Origin: Apostichopus japonicus
Taxonomy: Eukaryota > Echinodermata > Holothuroidea > Aspidochirotida > Stichopodidae
DNA length: 64,000 nucleotides
Direction of reading: 5' to 3'
Assembly (NCBI RefSeq): GCF_037975245.1
Contig: NC_092580.1
Span: forward strand, 13,113,501 to 13,177,500
Positions within the stretch are counted from its first letter, which is position 1; each line of letters starts with the position of its first letter. The translations under genes were made by a program, and so were the position numbers. Below, piece by piece: positions 26,001-41,000 of the stretch. The notes under the pieces are model-generated. The model was not told where the DNA came from. It was given only the letters and a program-made list of their open reading frames with translations, and did no database searches.

Positions 26001-29000
26001 GTTACACAGATCTAGTCTCTTTGCAAGCATGCATGCTGTATGAAGAGTGATTGAAATAAACTTATAGCAAAATATCATACTGTATCAATGCACTGTACTT
26101 TATGAGGTTAGTCTGCCTAAACATTTCTTCGTTTACACACTTTATCAACTCGGATCAAAGAAGGGTAGTTTTTTATGATTGTTCGTATACGTACCTTCAT
26201 TTTGTTGAAGTGAATGCCAATAGTAATTAAATTGAGTACCCATATCAGTTTGAGGGGCATTTTCTGTTCATCTTTGTACCTCAAGAGGTGTGGTTTTATA
26301 GCTTTGATCTACAGTACACTACAGTAGTACAGTACATAGTTACAGGAGTTCACTTTGAGCTCCACATATATATATTTCAATGAATATTTGAACTTTGTGA
26401 ATTACATCAAATTCCAAACAGTTTTAATAATGGGAGCGTTACATATATGTATAGATTTGGCTGGGTTCATCATACAAACTCTGCTCAATAAGTTCCTCAC
26501 AGCAATATTGCAAAATGATTAAAATACAGCAACTAGATAATAAATAACTGCAGGAATTCAGTCCTTTTTGTTGTGACAGCACATGACATTTACAGTGCCT
26601 ACTATATTTTATGGTGACCTCATGCAAAGTTATTTTGAATTAATGCATGCTGTATGTCTAAACTGTATTACACCATGAATGTATTGGGAGCCCTGGCAGT
26701 ATTGCCATGATAAAATCTGGAATATTTTTAGGTCCTTATAAAATTTAAACAATAAACTAAAAAAACAATCTGCATACTGCAGTGAAAGAACTGGTCAACT
26801 GGTTAGTTGCAAAGGGATGTGTTATGGTTGCATGGGGATGTGTTATGGTTGTATGGAGATGTGTTATGGTTGCATGGGGATGTGTTATGGTTGCATGGGG
26901 ATGTGTTATGGTTGCAAAGGGATGTGTTATGGTTGCATGGGGATGTGTTATGGTTGTATGGAGATGTGTTATGGCTGCGGGGATGTGTTATGGTTGCATG
27001 GAGATGTGTTATGGTTGCAGAAACATCTCCATAGGATGACCAAAGTCTGTATAGAACAGAAATATGATCCAGTGATCTGTATCTGTGCAGTATGTGTAAT
27101 GCTAATAAGTATTATCAACACCGTGTACATTATAGAGCAGGGGCGGCCAAACCGTTGCTCGTGAGCTACGTACGGCTCTATGACATTTAATTTGCGGCTC
27201 ATGGAAAATATGACGGTACGGTTCCTTGTTGCATCGCAGTTATTGAATATAAGATATGAATGTTAATTGATATAAATGGAATTTTGTTTTCATAACTGGC
27301 AGCTCTCAATGTCTAAAGTTTTTCAGGTGTGGCTTTTACATCAAGCAAGTTTGGCTATCCTCCCTCCTACCTCCCCTCCCTCCCCCTCCCTCCCCCTTAC
27401 TGATCCAATGTCATTCTATGGTACGAAGTCTTGAAATATGTCTTTATGTAATAAGAATAAGAATAATGTAACGGTCATGGCTCATGAGCGGGTTGCCAGG
27501 CTTTCATAATTTGCATTTATGTAGTCATATCATAATTCATATTTGGACTTGGCAAAGTTTACATAAGCATTCTTTCTTTTCCAACCCAGACTTCTCGCGG
27601 AGAACACATTATCGATGAGGGAGACGATGGCGATAACTTTTACGTTATAGATTCGTGAGTAAAGAAGTCAAGCGACATTTTGTATGTGTTCATTCCATGG
27701 CACCACACACCATGCAGCATGGTGGCCAATCATAGCTGTACATAAAACCACGTAAAGCAATATCTATCAAAAAATCAACAGATTTACAAATGAAACTATA
27801 TAAGCTAATGAACGACATTGGCCCCAAAATTTACATGTGTTTCTAAATGCTAGACGTTTCAAAAGTACTTTCCCAATGGTTCAGGATTCCCAAATTATCT
27901 CCAGACATTGAGAACTGTGGGAAGAGAAGATTACTCGTCTGCTGTTATAGTGGTAATAATACTCTTGCTGAGAGTTGAACATGGTGACCATTATCAGACA
28001 TTTTCTAGCATCTTTTGGGGGAAATGCAGGTGACCTTTAAACAGCTCTGTTGGGCAACACGTCATTAGAGGGCGACATGTCGAGCGGACGGCAGATATCC
28101 GGCCTGCCAAGTAAACAACTCATTAAAAAGTATCTAATAACATGCAGATGAAATTCTCATCCTAACTGTTACATGAATGAAAAATGGACTATGTGAATTG
28201 AATCATGTTTACCGTGGCATAAGGCGGCTCCCATCCCCCCCCCCCCCCTCAAAAAAGAAATTAAAATGCAATTTCTGCCAAATATGTCTATGAACATATA
28301 TTCATACAATATGAAGTATTATTATAGCCTCTTGCTGTGACTCGGACCTAGTTTTCATCTGCAGAGGTTCTTTTACTTTCCCCCCCCCCCCCGCGCTGGT
28401 TTCGTTCACATCCATACCGTCCATATCTGTGTGATACACGTGTTAATTGTCTCTCAATAGTTACTACGCACGCTATTGAAATTCTTCACTTTATTAGTTT
28501 CTCGCCGCATGACAAATATCTTGCCACATATGTGTTTTTCCCATCGAATCTTATCCAATTACAGCCTTGTGTTTTTTTTCTTCCTTTTTTTTCATTCTTT
28601 TCTTTGAATAATTGGAAACAAAGCTATGTAGGAGGCCTCAATCGTTTGTATAATTAATACCCTGATGACAGATCTGACACATTCCGCCTTAGTTGGTTGT
28701 GGAGGACTTAAAAGACACTTAATTGAAAATGTCATCTGTGTTACAGAGTTTGCCTTGAAAGACTTTATTCGGAATGAGGCATAAAAAAATGTTGAATATA
28801 TATTAAAGAGAAAGATTGTTCTGCTATCCAGTCTCTGGTGTTTTTTTTTTTTTTTCGGAAAAAATTATTTTGCTTCACGGTTGGCTCACACAATTTTTTT
28901 TAAATTACTTTTTGGCAGGAAAGGTTTCTGACATTTTAAAAAAAAAGTTAAACCCACTCTTTGTTATACTTGATAATTTTTTTTTATGATATATATTTTT

Positions 29001-32000
29001 GAGGTACATTGCATAGATAGATATTGTAAAGGATGACTTAACGCACAAAATTAAATTTTGGTATGTTGACGACCATCACCATTAGAAACCACTTCAATCA
29101 GTCATGGCATCGTTTTTCTATATATATACACTTTTAAGTTTGGAGAAATGACCCTTTCATGAAGCTGAGGTGCTGCCATCAAGTTTATATTTTAAGTAAC
29201 TGGACTATACTGTATACAAATACTGTATATAATACACAGACGAACAGGTCAGTTCTTCAGATGCAACGCTGTTTTTTTTCTTTCTTTGCAAGACTTTTAT
29301 GGCTTCGAATCGTGTGTTTATGAATATGTTTCAAATTATTCAAGGCCAGAAGGTGTTGAATATCATCCAAGGATGATCTGTTGTGCTGTCAACTTTATCA
29401 CGAGGAGATTGATGATACCTCCTGCTCAGACTTTTGACTTCAGGTCACAGTAGTAAGAATCTATAGTCCTAGCCAATCAGTTTTATATCTCTTTCATAAT
29501 ATGTGGTGCAATTTCTCCAGTTATTTTTTCTTTTGACAGTGGCACCTTTGACATCCTGAAGGATATAAACGGCGAGGTGAAGAAAGTCGGAATGTACGAC
29601 AACACGGGCAGCTTCGGAGAGCTAGCCTTGATGTACAACACTCCCAGGGCCGCGACGATCGTAGCCTCATCAGACAACGGCATTATCTGGGCTTTGGTAA
29701 GGGCCCTTAATGGGCATTAGAAGTCATTAAGATAACAGTTTGCATTGCAGGGGGAGAGGAGGAGAAGGGAGGGGGGAAGGGGGGACAGAGGGAGGGAGGG
29801 AGGAAGGACGGAGGGAGGACGGAGGGACTGAAGATATGAATGTTGCCTGAGACAATCCTGTTAAAAACTACAGAGCTCAAAGAAGAGAGGAGCATCAAAC
29901 CGTAAGGTACTAACTGGGCCAGTGATGTAATTCTTGACTTGTTCAAGTCTTTTTGTAGCCTAGTGTACATATGTTGGAGCACTTAAAACACCTCCAAAGA
30001 ATGGAGTACTGTTATATATTTGTCGGTAGTGGTTTGGGGAAGTCTATACCATTTCTATCACATAGATCAGTGAGGATGGTCGTTTACCACGTACACATGT
30101 ACAACTGGGATTTTCTCTTCTTCTGGTTAACGACTTGTTTCGTGTTTTCAGGTCGAGGGACGTAAAGTGATTTTTCTTTTACCTCTTGGAAACTGCACTC
30201 AGTGAGTGAATTCAATTCATGCATGGCTTATCGATTCAGTCTCTTAGAGGCAGGCACTTAACGTCATGCATATGATTTGTGTTTATGGGGGGTGGGTTGT
30301 AAAAGCTTAAAACTTAAACATTGACGGTAAAAAGCATGACGGACTGGAAACGTTTGATCTCCCACAGCAGACGCTATATATTTGGAAATAAGATTTAATG
30401 GCTCCCCCATTTTTATCACCCAGGGCCGTGATTCTTTCCGAAGGATCGTCCTGAAGAACGCGGCGAGAAAACGAAGGGTGTATGAAAACCTCCTGGAGAG
30501 TGTATCCATGCTGAAATCTTTAGAGGTGAGATTCAAACTCTCTGTCTGTCTGTCTGTATGTCTGTCTGTGAGTCTGTCTCTCTATCTCTCTCTCTGTTTG
30601 TCTGTCATTCTGTGTGTGTTTGTGTGATGCCATGATATTCTCCTCTTGTTATGAATCACAGTATTGCCTGCTTTGTTGAAAGTCGTTCAGCAAAAAGGAA
30701 GGTAGAAACAGAAGGAGCAAAAAAGGAAAAACGACACCACAGAGCCCACTTGTGCATGATGTTACTCAGTCGTTTAGAATCCCAGCATTTTAAACCAATT
30801 CCTAATGCAAATCGATTGATTCTTTGTTGTTGAAGCTTTGGCATATTAACGAGCACAGGTTCAGAGAAGGAAATAATAGTAACCTCTTTTTGGGGGGGGG
30901 TACAGCGGGGGGTAGTGTCGAATGTAATCAATGAGAAAAAAACTTCAAAAGTGGAGTGAGTTTAGTTACCCTCTCTAAGGTCACTGCCCTCTTCCTTGCA
31001 AATCTGCTGTTGAGAAACCTTTAACACGCGCATGTAAATGCCTGTATTTTTGGCATCGTATTACATGAGTATTGCAAAGTGGATTACATGGAATCATGGA
31101 TTTTCCAAAACCAGAAGGAATTCATCATCCCGTTTCATCTACTAGCAATTTCTGCAAAATTCAGTATTTTAGCATTCAGTATTTCCAGACAGGAGTTCGG
31201 CTTTTAAAAAAGATAAAAAAAAATGATACATTCAATGACATGGCCATCTTTCCCTCGATCCCTTTAGTAGACATTCGCCAGAGTCTGAAGGTTTTTTAAT
31301 ACCCTTTCCGTACCTTCAGTACTTGTCACACGATTTCAAAAAGTCGTGCTGTTTTTTTTTTTTCTCCTGTCGTTTAGTAAGATAAAATCTTTACAAATTC
31401 ATTTTGCATTTTGCTTTCCTCTTTTGATTACTTCCGGGGGCTTGCTCTCTGTTTTGATATTTCCATCCTCCAAGATAAAAAAGGGGGGGGGGAGGGGGGA
31501 GAGCAAAATTTTCTTCCCGATTCTCATCATAGAAACCAACTCTGGACTAGTTTAATTTCATTCGAAGGAGGTCTTTCAGTGGCGCGAATAATTTCAGTCA
31601 GTCCATACTTGGGAACAAAGATGTGCGGCAGATTTTTTTTGTGTGGAAATTATGTGTACTGTTAAAGGCATTGTCTCTAATGAAATCTTGTGTAATATCT
31701 ATTATTTCCTGACACCTTAAATTGGTCAATTAAATCATTGAAAGGGGCACTGATGGAAAATAAAGGTCCAGTGTCGGGGGGGGGGGGGGTTGGGGGATGG
31801 AGGAGGTAGTGCCCTTAGTCCTTTCAATTTTTTAGCATGCATGGCGATGTACAAGCGATGTTATTGTTGTGCTTAAATGAAACGAAATTTGAACCAAAAA
31901 GCAGAAGATGTTTTACTTTGATCATTCTGCTCTCAATCACCAGTCACGTCTCTGCCGTGTACAGCCACCCCTTTAAGACATTTGTATAGGCTAATAACTT

Positions 32001-35000
32001 CTGTGTTCTATCGATTTATCTCTCTCTTTTGCCGCAAGAAACCGAAGGAAAGACTTTATATAAAATGTTTCTCGACTCTACCTGAATAGCCAGTCAGATA
32101 AAGACGATCCAAGCGTGCCATTATCTCCCCGCCTCTTAATGTAATAAACTTCACTCCTACAGTTTCCCCTCAGTCGCATTCCACCGTGACCCAGCTAACA
32201 GAACATTCTATACGGCAATGCCATAGACTTGTAACCGGTGAAGTTAATATCTCTTGAATTGATTGTGGCATTTGCACCTCACGATGTGTCATTAATGTTC
32301 AGCTTAACACGTCAGGAACGTTTAATTCTCGTCGCCAAATCAAACGCTCCGAGCGATTCGGAAAAGGGCTGGCAGGCTCGCTGACATAAACCGTGATGCT
32401 GCGTGCATCCACGGGTACAAAGCGAAGTCAATCTGCGTTAAACCTCCGGGGCAGTCTCGCAGAATCTCGGTGAATCAACAGACTTTGCATTTAACAAGAG
32501 TGCATCAGTAGGTCGCCTTACAAGCAATAACTTCTCGGTCATGTTTTCTGAAGACCTTGAAACCTCTGGTATCGACTGGGTAGAATCATGTCTATGTCTG
32601 CCAGCATTTTCATTTCTCTCGATATTAAACAGTTCATGTGAAGAGAATGAAAAGAAGATTTTTTCCCCTGTATGCCACGATGTGAAGTTTATCGTCTGCA
32701 TGTAACACACTGTATGAAAGGACAAACAGTATTTATAAATGCTCCCCAAAAATAATTATAGTTTGAATTTACTTCATTCTACTCTTTAATTGTCTCCTGT
32801 TTTTTTAGTTTCTTCGCTACGCTACGACATTTCCCTTTCACATTGTAGTCAATATACCTGACGGGTCAACTCTCCTTTTCAAGTTAAAAGGTAGTGAAAG
32901 TCTTTATTTAGAGAAGGGAAATTAAAAATGGTGGTGAATTTGATTTAATCATGTTACAAATTAACTTCATTTTGGACTTTTAAAAAACCTTTATTTTCAT
33001 GTTTGAAGCCTTTAAAAACCTTTATTTCTTCTTTTACAACCTTTAACAAAACCTTTGTTTTGTTGAAGAGCTGCTGGGAGGTCTGAAATGTCTTTAAAAT
33101 GTAAAACCAAATATAACCCCCCCCCCTCCCAAAAAAAAAAATTGCTTTAATGAGTTAAATGTTTTCTGCTGAACTAGTCAGGTTACAAACAGTACTCAAG
33201 TACTCTGTACTTTTAATATAGCAATCACACATGTTGCTGTTATTTCATATTTGAAACCGCAACATTTGTTTACTTGCCTTCTTCCATATCGGATGAGATG
33301 GAAGTCATACATTTGAAGTTGTTGCCATCTTAATTCTAAATGATCGAGCTGGAAATGTAGATTTGAGATGTTATTGACGTCACCAGTCACCCCCTTGATT
33401 GAATTACCATCCAAACGTCAGCCTCATCTAGGAATATTGGAACCTTTTCGTTTCTGATGACGGGTGGGCAGGGTGTCATGTCACAAAATCATTTTTGGAT
33501 GTATGTCCTCTGTAGGTACAGTAGGATTCGTTGTCATGAAGGGAATGTCGAAAGCTTTGCAAACATTTCCATCAATAAAAATCATCTCGACGTTTGATGA
33601 TGTATCTTTCAACTATTGATTTTAGATAACTAAAAAATTTGGCATTTCTACGAATGTTTCACTTTGACTTCAAAGAAATATTTTGAAAATTTCTGGTTTC
33701 CATTTCTTCTTTTTTGTAAGTGGTTATTCAGAATGTTAAGCAAAAGAGGGGTCTCCACATATTATTTTTTTTTTTTTTACAATTTTTTTTTCCCATGTGG
33801 GTGTAAAAATGAGTTTTCTTTAGTTTGAGTAATTACAATCTCCATGGTTTTTGTCATTTTGGTTAGATTTGGTAAAATTGTCTAAAAAAAAAACTGGCTA
33901 GCAAATTTGGAAATCTGCTTTAAAACATTAAAATGAGTAAATTTATGTTGCTAGCCGGCTAATCCCAGGTTGGCAGTTTACATTACTTGCTCGCTTTCAG
34001 AGTTTGGGGTTTTGTCTCTGGTAAAGTATGTGTATTTATGTTAAATATTTCATTGAAAGGTTCTATGCCAGTACTCCCAAATCAAATTAAGGTGAAGTAA
34101 ATTATGTGAAATAATGGTTGGCAGAGATATGCCGATCATTAAATCCTATAAATTTTATACTCTCGTGTCGTGATGGCAGTTCTTGCAAACGTGCGACTCC
34201 CCCCCATCGCCCCCCCCCCAAATGTAAAAGAATTCTTCATTCCTACAACTCTTTATCATCCCAAGCTAAATTTACAGATTTTAACCAAACCGGATCACAC
34301 GTGAATAAGCAGAGCAAACGTACGTACGTAGCCCGAAGGGATGATTTACCTTGGAGTTGCATCAAAGACCACAGACTTAAGGGGGGGGGATAAAAAAAGT
34401 AGCCAAATGAAATTAAAAATCAGCGGCCCTCCACAAAGAAGTTGTAGGAATTAGCCAAGTCTGTTCCATCTTAGTTGATTAAGAGTAAATTGACTGTGAG
34501 AGCAATCTCAGAGCTCATCCCATGGGACTGATCGGTCAACCGAATTTATTAGAAAGAAAGAGCTTTCATGCTGTACAAATGGTAAGGGTCTCTTGGCTGC
34601 TAAATGTGAAATCAATTTTAATGGAGTTTGGATATCCATGGAATGAATAAGATAAAATATCGGAGAGGTTTTTTTCCTTGGTGCCGGTAAAAATGCTTCA
34701 TCGGGACATTTGAAAGCAATGATCTCTGTAGAAGTACAGGCTTTGCGTTGTCGAGAACCCTCTCTGTCGTATTAAAGTCATGTCTCGTGTTTCCGGAAAC
34801 AATTTGACTCGAGGCCGTATAGGCCGAGACGATCGAGACGGAAGTTGGCCGTTTCTTTCTTAGTTAGGAAAACTGTTGTTTTGTGAATTTATTGAAAAAG
34901 ACGTTGAGGTAGAGTACTTCAGAAGAGGTTTGAGTTGAGGTTTAAAGCCTTTGAATATTTAAAGGTTTGTGCAAACTACAGTTTATATTAAAAAAAAAAT

Positions 35001-38000
35001 TGTAGTCCACTTATAGGTGAAATTGAACAGTTTCATTTTATGCTAAAATGTACCGTCACAGAGCAGATTTGCTGACATTGACACTGAAATTTCTGTGTAT
35101 GTATAGTAGAGAGGACATTCAGCTTGCAAATGTAACCCCCAAAAATTATATTTTATCAGCGAGTGGTCTGTATTTCCATATTTGAATGTAACCAAGTGGT
35201 AAATTTAATACAAGGTTACTTTAACAGTCCAAACTTTCCAGTTGCACACCCCCCCCCCTCCCCCCCACACACACATGCATCTACAAAAAGCATTTTATTT
35301 GTTAATGGAAAATTTTTTTTGCTTTCTGTGCAATCCCTTCAAAGTCACTTCATTTAAACTTTAACTTTTTGGTGGTTAGTCATATATTTCACTTCATCCT
35401 TGCCCTTTCATGTTTTGTAAACAACTCAGCAGGTAGGGGACTAAATCTGTTTTAAATGTCTCTCCGAAAAAAAGAGACAGGCTCGTGATTAAATCCATGC
35501 TCCAGTGAGTCGCAGAAGTGTGTAAACTAATATGATATTCATTGAAATGTCATTGATACCATGATGAATCTCAAAGACCTGTGGAAGACTCACTAAAATA
35601 TATCACCAGACGCAGTCTGTTTTGTCAGGCACATCTGGGTAGCAAACAGTGCAATGTTTTTCATTCTACTTTAGTATATTTTCTATATTTACTCAATTTG
35701 TTTATATTTTTTAGTACAAGGTAAGCCTGTCCTAGAAAGGTAGAATAAAAAAAACCTACTACCATCTCTTCTTATGCTTGGGAATATAAACAAATGCACC
35801 AGAAGCTATTAAGAAATATTGCTGTTTTTTTACCTTTTTTAAATTATTATTTCATTTTTTAGAGATATCATTGTTGAAAATTGTGTCAGGTGGCTGCCAG
35901 TTTGTGAGTGTGTGACATCACAGTGTCACCAGAAGTCATAAACCTGTCACGTTCCCATTGTTCTACTTCTGCGTAATTTTTAATATGAAGGAAAAGCAGT
36001 ATTTAATAATGAAAGCAATGCCAATATCTCAGATCACATTAAACAAATCAACATGTTTAAATCACAATTAGCAATTCAGAAATCTGGGACAAAAATCACC
36101 CACTGTCAAAATGCCCACTCCCAAGCTGAGAGCATCAAAATGTCTGACAGTTTCAACCAAATTCTAAGCTAATCTGTAAAATTGAGATAATTTTTTCACG
36201 GGTATATGGGACTTTATCGGGCCTTAGTGTAGAGCGTGATAGGATACAGTTTGTACTGAGATGTAAAACCAGTCCACGTTACCGCCAACCCTGATGCGTC
36301 AGAAAGTCTTTAACAATGATATAAAATTCTGCTTTGTTTCCTGCTCGATGAATGGAAAGCATTTATAGAAAATTGTAGCAGGCCTGGGTTCCCTTTTGAT
36401 TGTGTTTTAAGCTTTGCTCCCTTCTCTTGTGAGTTTACTAGTCTTTTTATGGGATACTCTAATAAAGTTAAAAATATTCCTCACTGTTGGTCGAAGAACC
36501 CCCCCCCCCCCATCTCAGTATCGTCTCCCTACCTTGAGAGATAGTTGATTCACTTGCTCTGAAGCCCTCCTGTAGTACCCCAGGAAGTGGATCTCAATGG
36601 GTGGTCTGTGATGTCATCTGTGACGTCATCAGGGGGTACAGTAGCTGATCTTTGGAAAATTTGAATCATTTTCCTATTATAATTGTCATGTTGAATTATC
36701 CTTGAAATGTGATAAATTATACAATGTACATGGTGCTTTGAATTTCATGAAATGCAACAAGTCTTTTGTAGGTATATTAATTCCCCACCCCCCACCCTCC
36801 CTGGTTAAACAAATTAAAAAAAATTATAAAGAAAATCAGACATATACATTGCAACTGCCGCCATAATGGTATCAGTTACTCTACTGTGGCCAGATGCATG
36901 AATGTATTTCACTAAATTTCCAAATCATCAAATTTGAAGGGGGAAATAAAAAATCCATATCTTTGCCATGGAAAACCAAAATGTTTTAACCCATATCCAT
37001 GTAGAACATATTTCCAGCAATTCTTGTTTAATAAGCAATCAACTTCAGCCACTATAATATCCGTTTTAAGCCAGAAGGGTGTTTTTTATTCCAGTATTAA
37101 AGTTGTGCATATATTGTACTGTTCGGTCTTCCTAGGCCGAGAAGCACACCGATATCCTGCATATCTTTGCCTTGTATTGCAGTCGGATTAGAAATCCATT
37201 AACTCTGTTGTTAAAGCATATATAGCATCTCACCACTCGTCAGCTCATCGCCATCTGTCAGGACAGACCGAGCTGTCCTGATCAATGCCATTAAACTTGT
37301 GACGGGTTGATTACACAATAAAACTTTTTAAAAAGAAGAAGAGCATCAAAAAAAAAATGGGCCCTTCCTCTAGTCCTACGTCGCGAGTTGTTTCACCTAA
37401 ACAGTCGTAGCTAATAGCCCAGTCCTCTTTCGCTCTCATCCATCAATCAAGGGGCCACTTCACCATCCTTCCCATTCATTAGAAACATCTTATCTTGCGC
37501 CTCTTATCACCTGCTTTTTCGAGAAAGCTCACCCTCTTCAGTTTTTACTACGTAACAAAGTCCTCTTAATGCGCCGCCGTACAGAGACTCAGCTATAATA
37601 CAGAGAACTCTCCTCTCGTGAGTCACTGACCGAAGGTATACCTTTCGTCACGTTTGGTTTAATTGTGGGAGCATCTCGTACCGTACTCTCTCGCAGGTGG
37701 GGGAAGCGGATCATTTAGTGTCAACGATGAAGAGGACTCTTTTTTGTTGTGGTTGATGAACAGGGATTGGCGGGGGCTGGGGAGAGCGGGGGAAGAGAGT
37801 GAGAGGAATGGTCATTCGGAATTTGTTTTTTGTAACTTCTACCTTCGGATTAAGAAATCTACGATTTAGTGTGAAAAAGGTTTCAGATGGTTATAAAAAA
37901 ACTTGACAGCGGATGTAATTTATATCTTGTCAAAAGGAAATGCAAGAAACGTTCCTCGTTGGATCGTACTAAATAATTAAATCCTTGTTTATGCTAAATC

Positions 38001-41000
38001 TTAACCTGGGGTGCATGCACCTAGGGGTGCCCGGCAGGCATCCGAGGGGTACACAGCTATATGAAGACGCAAATAAAGCACCAAATTTCCCGAAAGATTC
38101 AGTTCATTCACAACTGAGTGGGGCGGGGGGGGGGGGGGAGTTGAGGGGTGAAAAATGTATTTTTCGTAATTGCTAAGGGGTGCAAGAAGTGGACAACGTT
38201 AAGAACCCCTGTGCCAAATGTAGAGCCGTAAATGAAGTAATCCTTGCGAATGATAGTTGTTTGAGGTAGCATCATCTGTCCTGCCCCACTCACCTGTTAC
38301 AGTGCTCATGTTCTCCTGTGTTCACATTCTCCTGTGTTCACATTCTCATAGATAAAGACAATGGAGATTTTGAAAACAATTGCTGTGATTTATGTGGAAA
38401 TTGAGGAGTTGGGACTGTCCTGCAGTGATACAAGCTCTTGCTTATAATACCTACAGTGGTTTCTGTTGTCTGAGGCTAGCTTCAACAAGCACACTGCAAA
38501 TATTTGCGCACACATTTTCTCGGAGACAACGCAGATTTGAAGGTGTCTGTTGTCTGTCTGTAAAACTAGAAAAAGATTGATAGGTTGGTTTCAGTCGTGT
38601 ATTAATACTGTTAAATCGTTAACTAAGAGTGGTTCTGTTTGAGCGCATAGGTGCATGAAGACACGGCACATATATCTCTGCACATGAAGGTATGTGGCAT
38701 ACTCTCCCCAGTACCAGGTCACGACCCCGGGGTGAGATGTTCAAAATGTGTCAGGTGATGCATCCTTTCCTTGGTTGATTGTCCGTTCGTTCGCACAGTC
38801 GTAAGGCAATGGCTTCAGATTCTGTACACATGGTGTACAGTAGGCTGGGTGCAAACTATAGCCATTATCTTCAGCACTGTGTGTGTGTGTGTGATAGTTA
38901 GCATGTACGTCACCAACAAAAGGAACACTTTATTATTCAGAGACTTTTGTCTTTACACATGAGATGCTCATGTCCTCTCAAAGAGTATGGTCCGTAATTA
39001 ACTGCCTGAGTCAACTTTTAATGCCTTAGCTGCTGTCTCGAGACATTCATCATTCCGCTAAAGTTGAGTAAAGTTCTTCCAAAAGATCAGTTATGTGGAA
39101 AGGATATGAGAAATGGAGGAAATGAGCGAATAAAGGAGAAGTGTATATAAACAGAGAAAGATGATACTTTAAGTCTTTAAAGTCATCAAATTTCATTTCA
39201 TTTAGAGACTGAAGTGGGTTTGTGCATCTTCTCCTACATATCTGCTATAAAACGTGCAGCATATTCTGACTCGGTGACTGGTTTTTATGTGGACACTTTC
39301 ATCGTGTAATGCTTGTACTCCCCCTGAAAGACAAACTTTGAGCCCGAAGATGAATGTGAGGGGATAAGTGATAGTTTATGGGAAGGTCTGCCAATAATTG
39401 CTAGGAGCAGTGTATTTATTGATCAGTCTCTGATTTCATGGCCAGTAGAAACTCAAAACTCCTCCAGTCAATGGCTCGGTTACATCGTTTCGTTTCCTGA
39501 TATATCTGCGCATCTCCGTGTTTAATTGCTCGAGCCTTCGTTCAGTGTGTTGCATGACTCGAGCATCATAGCGGACTAAACAAAAAAGCATTCTTATTCT
39601 GTAATCACATTTAGGTAAAGTCAACACTTAAATTTTTGTTTTTGGGTGTGTGTGTGTTTTCTCCCCCCCCCCCCCAAATGTAGCATTCCAGATGCTATCT
39701 GGAAACTGAGTATTTAATTTACAGCTAAAATCAAAATGGGAATCATATTGTAAAATTTGATCATAATTGAGATATACATATATATTTGTCTCGGTATGTA
39801 TGCCCAGTGGCAACGCACCAACCAGTCTATCTGATCTTGGAGTTTAAACTCAACATGTACTGTATCTCTGTAAAGCCTGTAAACTTTTTGAGAAGTAGGT
39901 ATAATCTTCCTAGGCTGAAAATTTGTGCAAAACTTTTGCCCAGTTTTTACTTAAAGTCAAGTTATCATACAGTGATGGGTCAGTTATATGTAGAGCTTAA
40001 GAGTCATGCATTGCAGAGGTCAACAGAGGTCACAAGGACTATATTTATGAATTCAGTTAAACCCGCTACTCCTGTCAGAGATATCAGTGGAAGAAGTGAA
40101 TTTTCTGTTGATAATGTGGGGATTGTGGGAATGTTTGTAACAGGCTTCTGAAGAATACCTTATTCCTTACATCCCACAAATTCCCCCCCCCCCAACTCCC
40201 CTCCCCCTAGTCCCTTCTCTTTGTTTACATTCATGTTGCATAGTTGTGGCATCTTGAAATATCTTGAAAAATTACAAGTTTACCCGAACACCTATTTAAT
40301 TTGACAATTGATTTTTTAATTGATCTTTTGCTCAATCTCCTGCAATGATAGTTGGAAAACGAGCATGCGGACATTGTATTCACAAAGCATAATTTTTTGG
40401 CATCAAGGAGTGTTTGGAACCTTAGCTATATTATTTACATCCATACCTGTAACTATTGAAAACTAAAACCAGGGAAGTCAGAATGACTGCGCATGCAACA
40501 GGCGATCGGCCATTTCCAGTTATTATTAAAACAAAACATATATCGTGAAAATGTGTCAAATTGATTAACGGTACAGGAAGTCTTCTCTTGACTTTTGTAA
40601 GCCCTGCCCGACACTTAAAACATTTGGTAGCTCAAATCAGATGAAAAACCGCTAGAAATTTCTCGCTCGCGATAAACACGCTCTATTTATCGACTACAGT
40701 AGATCTTGACCACCGCGACCTTTCAGTTACCCGGCCTTCTTGTCCGTGCATTAACCTCTGCCTTTTATCCACAAAAAAGCCAGTCAGTAGCAAATGGTGT
40801 CAGAAGTTACTATAAATTACCAGAATTGATTTGACTAAAACTATCCAACAAGGAAAATATCGTGATTTCAGATTCAACCCTAATCAGCTTAAACTGTTTA
40901 CTAGATGGAAAGCTCCAGATTCTAAACTAAGACATTCTCACCTATGTTGCCCCCCTCCCCCCCCCCCCCCACTCTTAACTCCATTTATTAGAGCGGCTAA

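Larger units (their letters stand above)
20053..27589 (+). other. PKA RII intron 1 (7.5 kb)
   Basis: Contains a pyrimidine-rich minisatellite, a retroelement tail, a hAT element, a 21-bp minisatellite and a small MITE, annotated separately. No other gene is supported. Confidence 0.8.
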
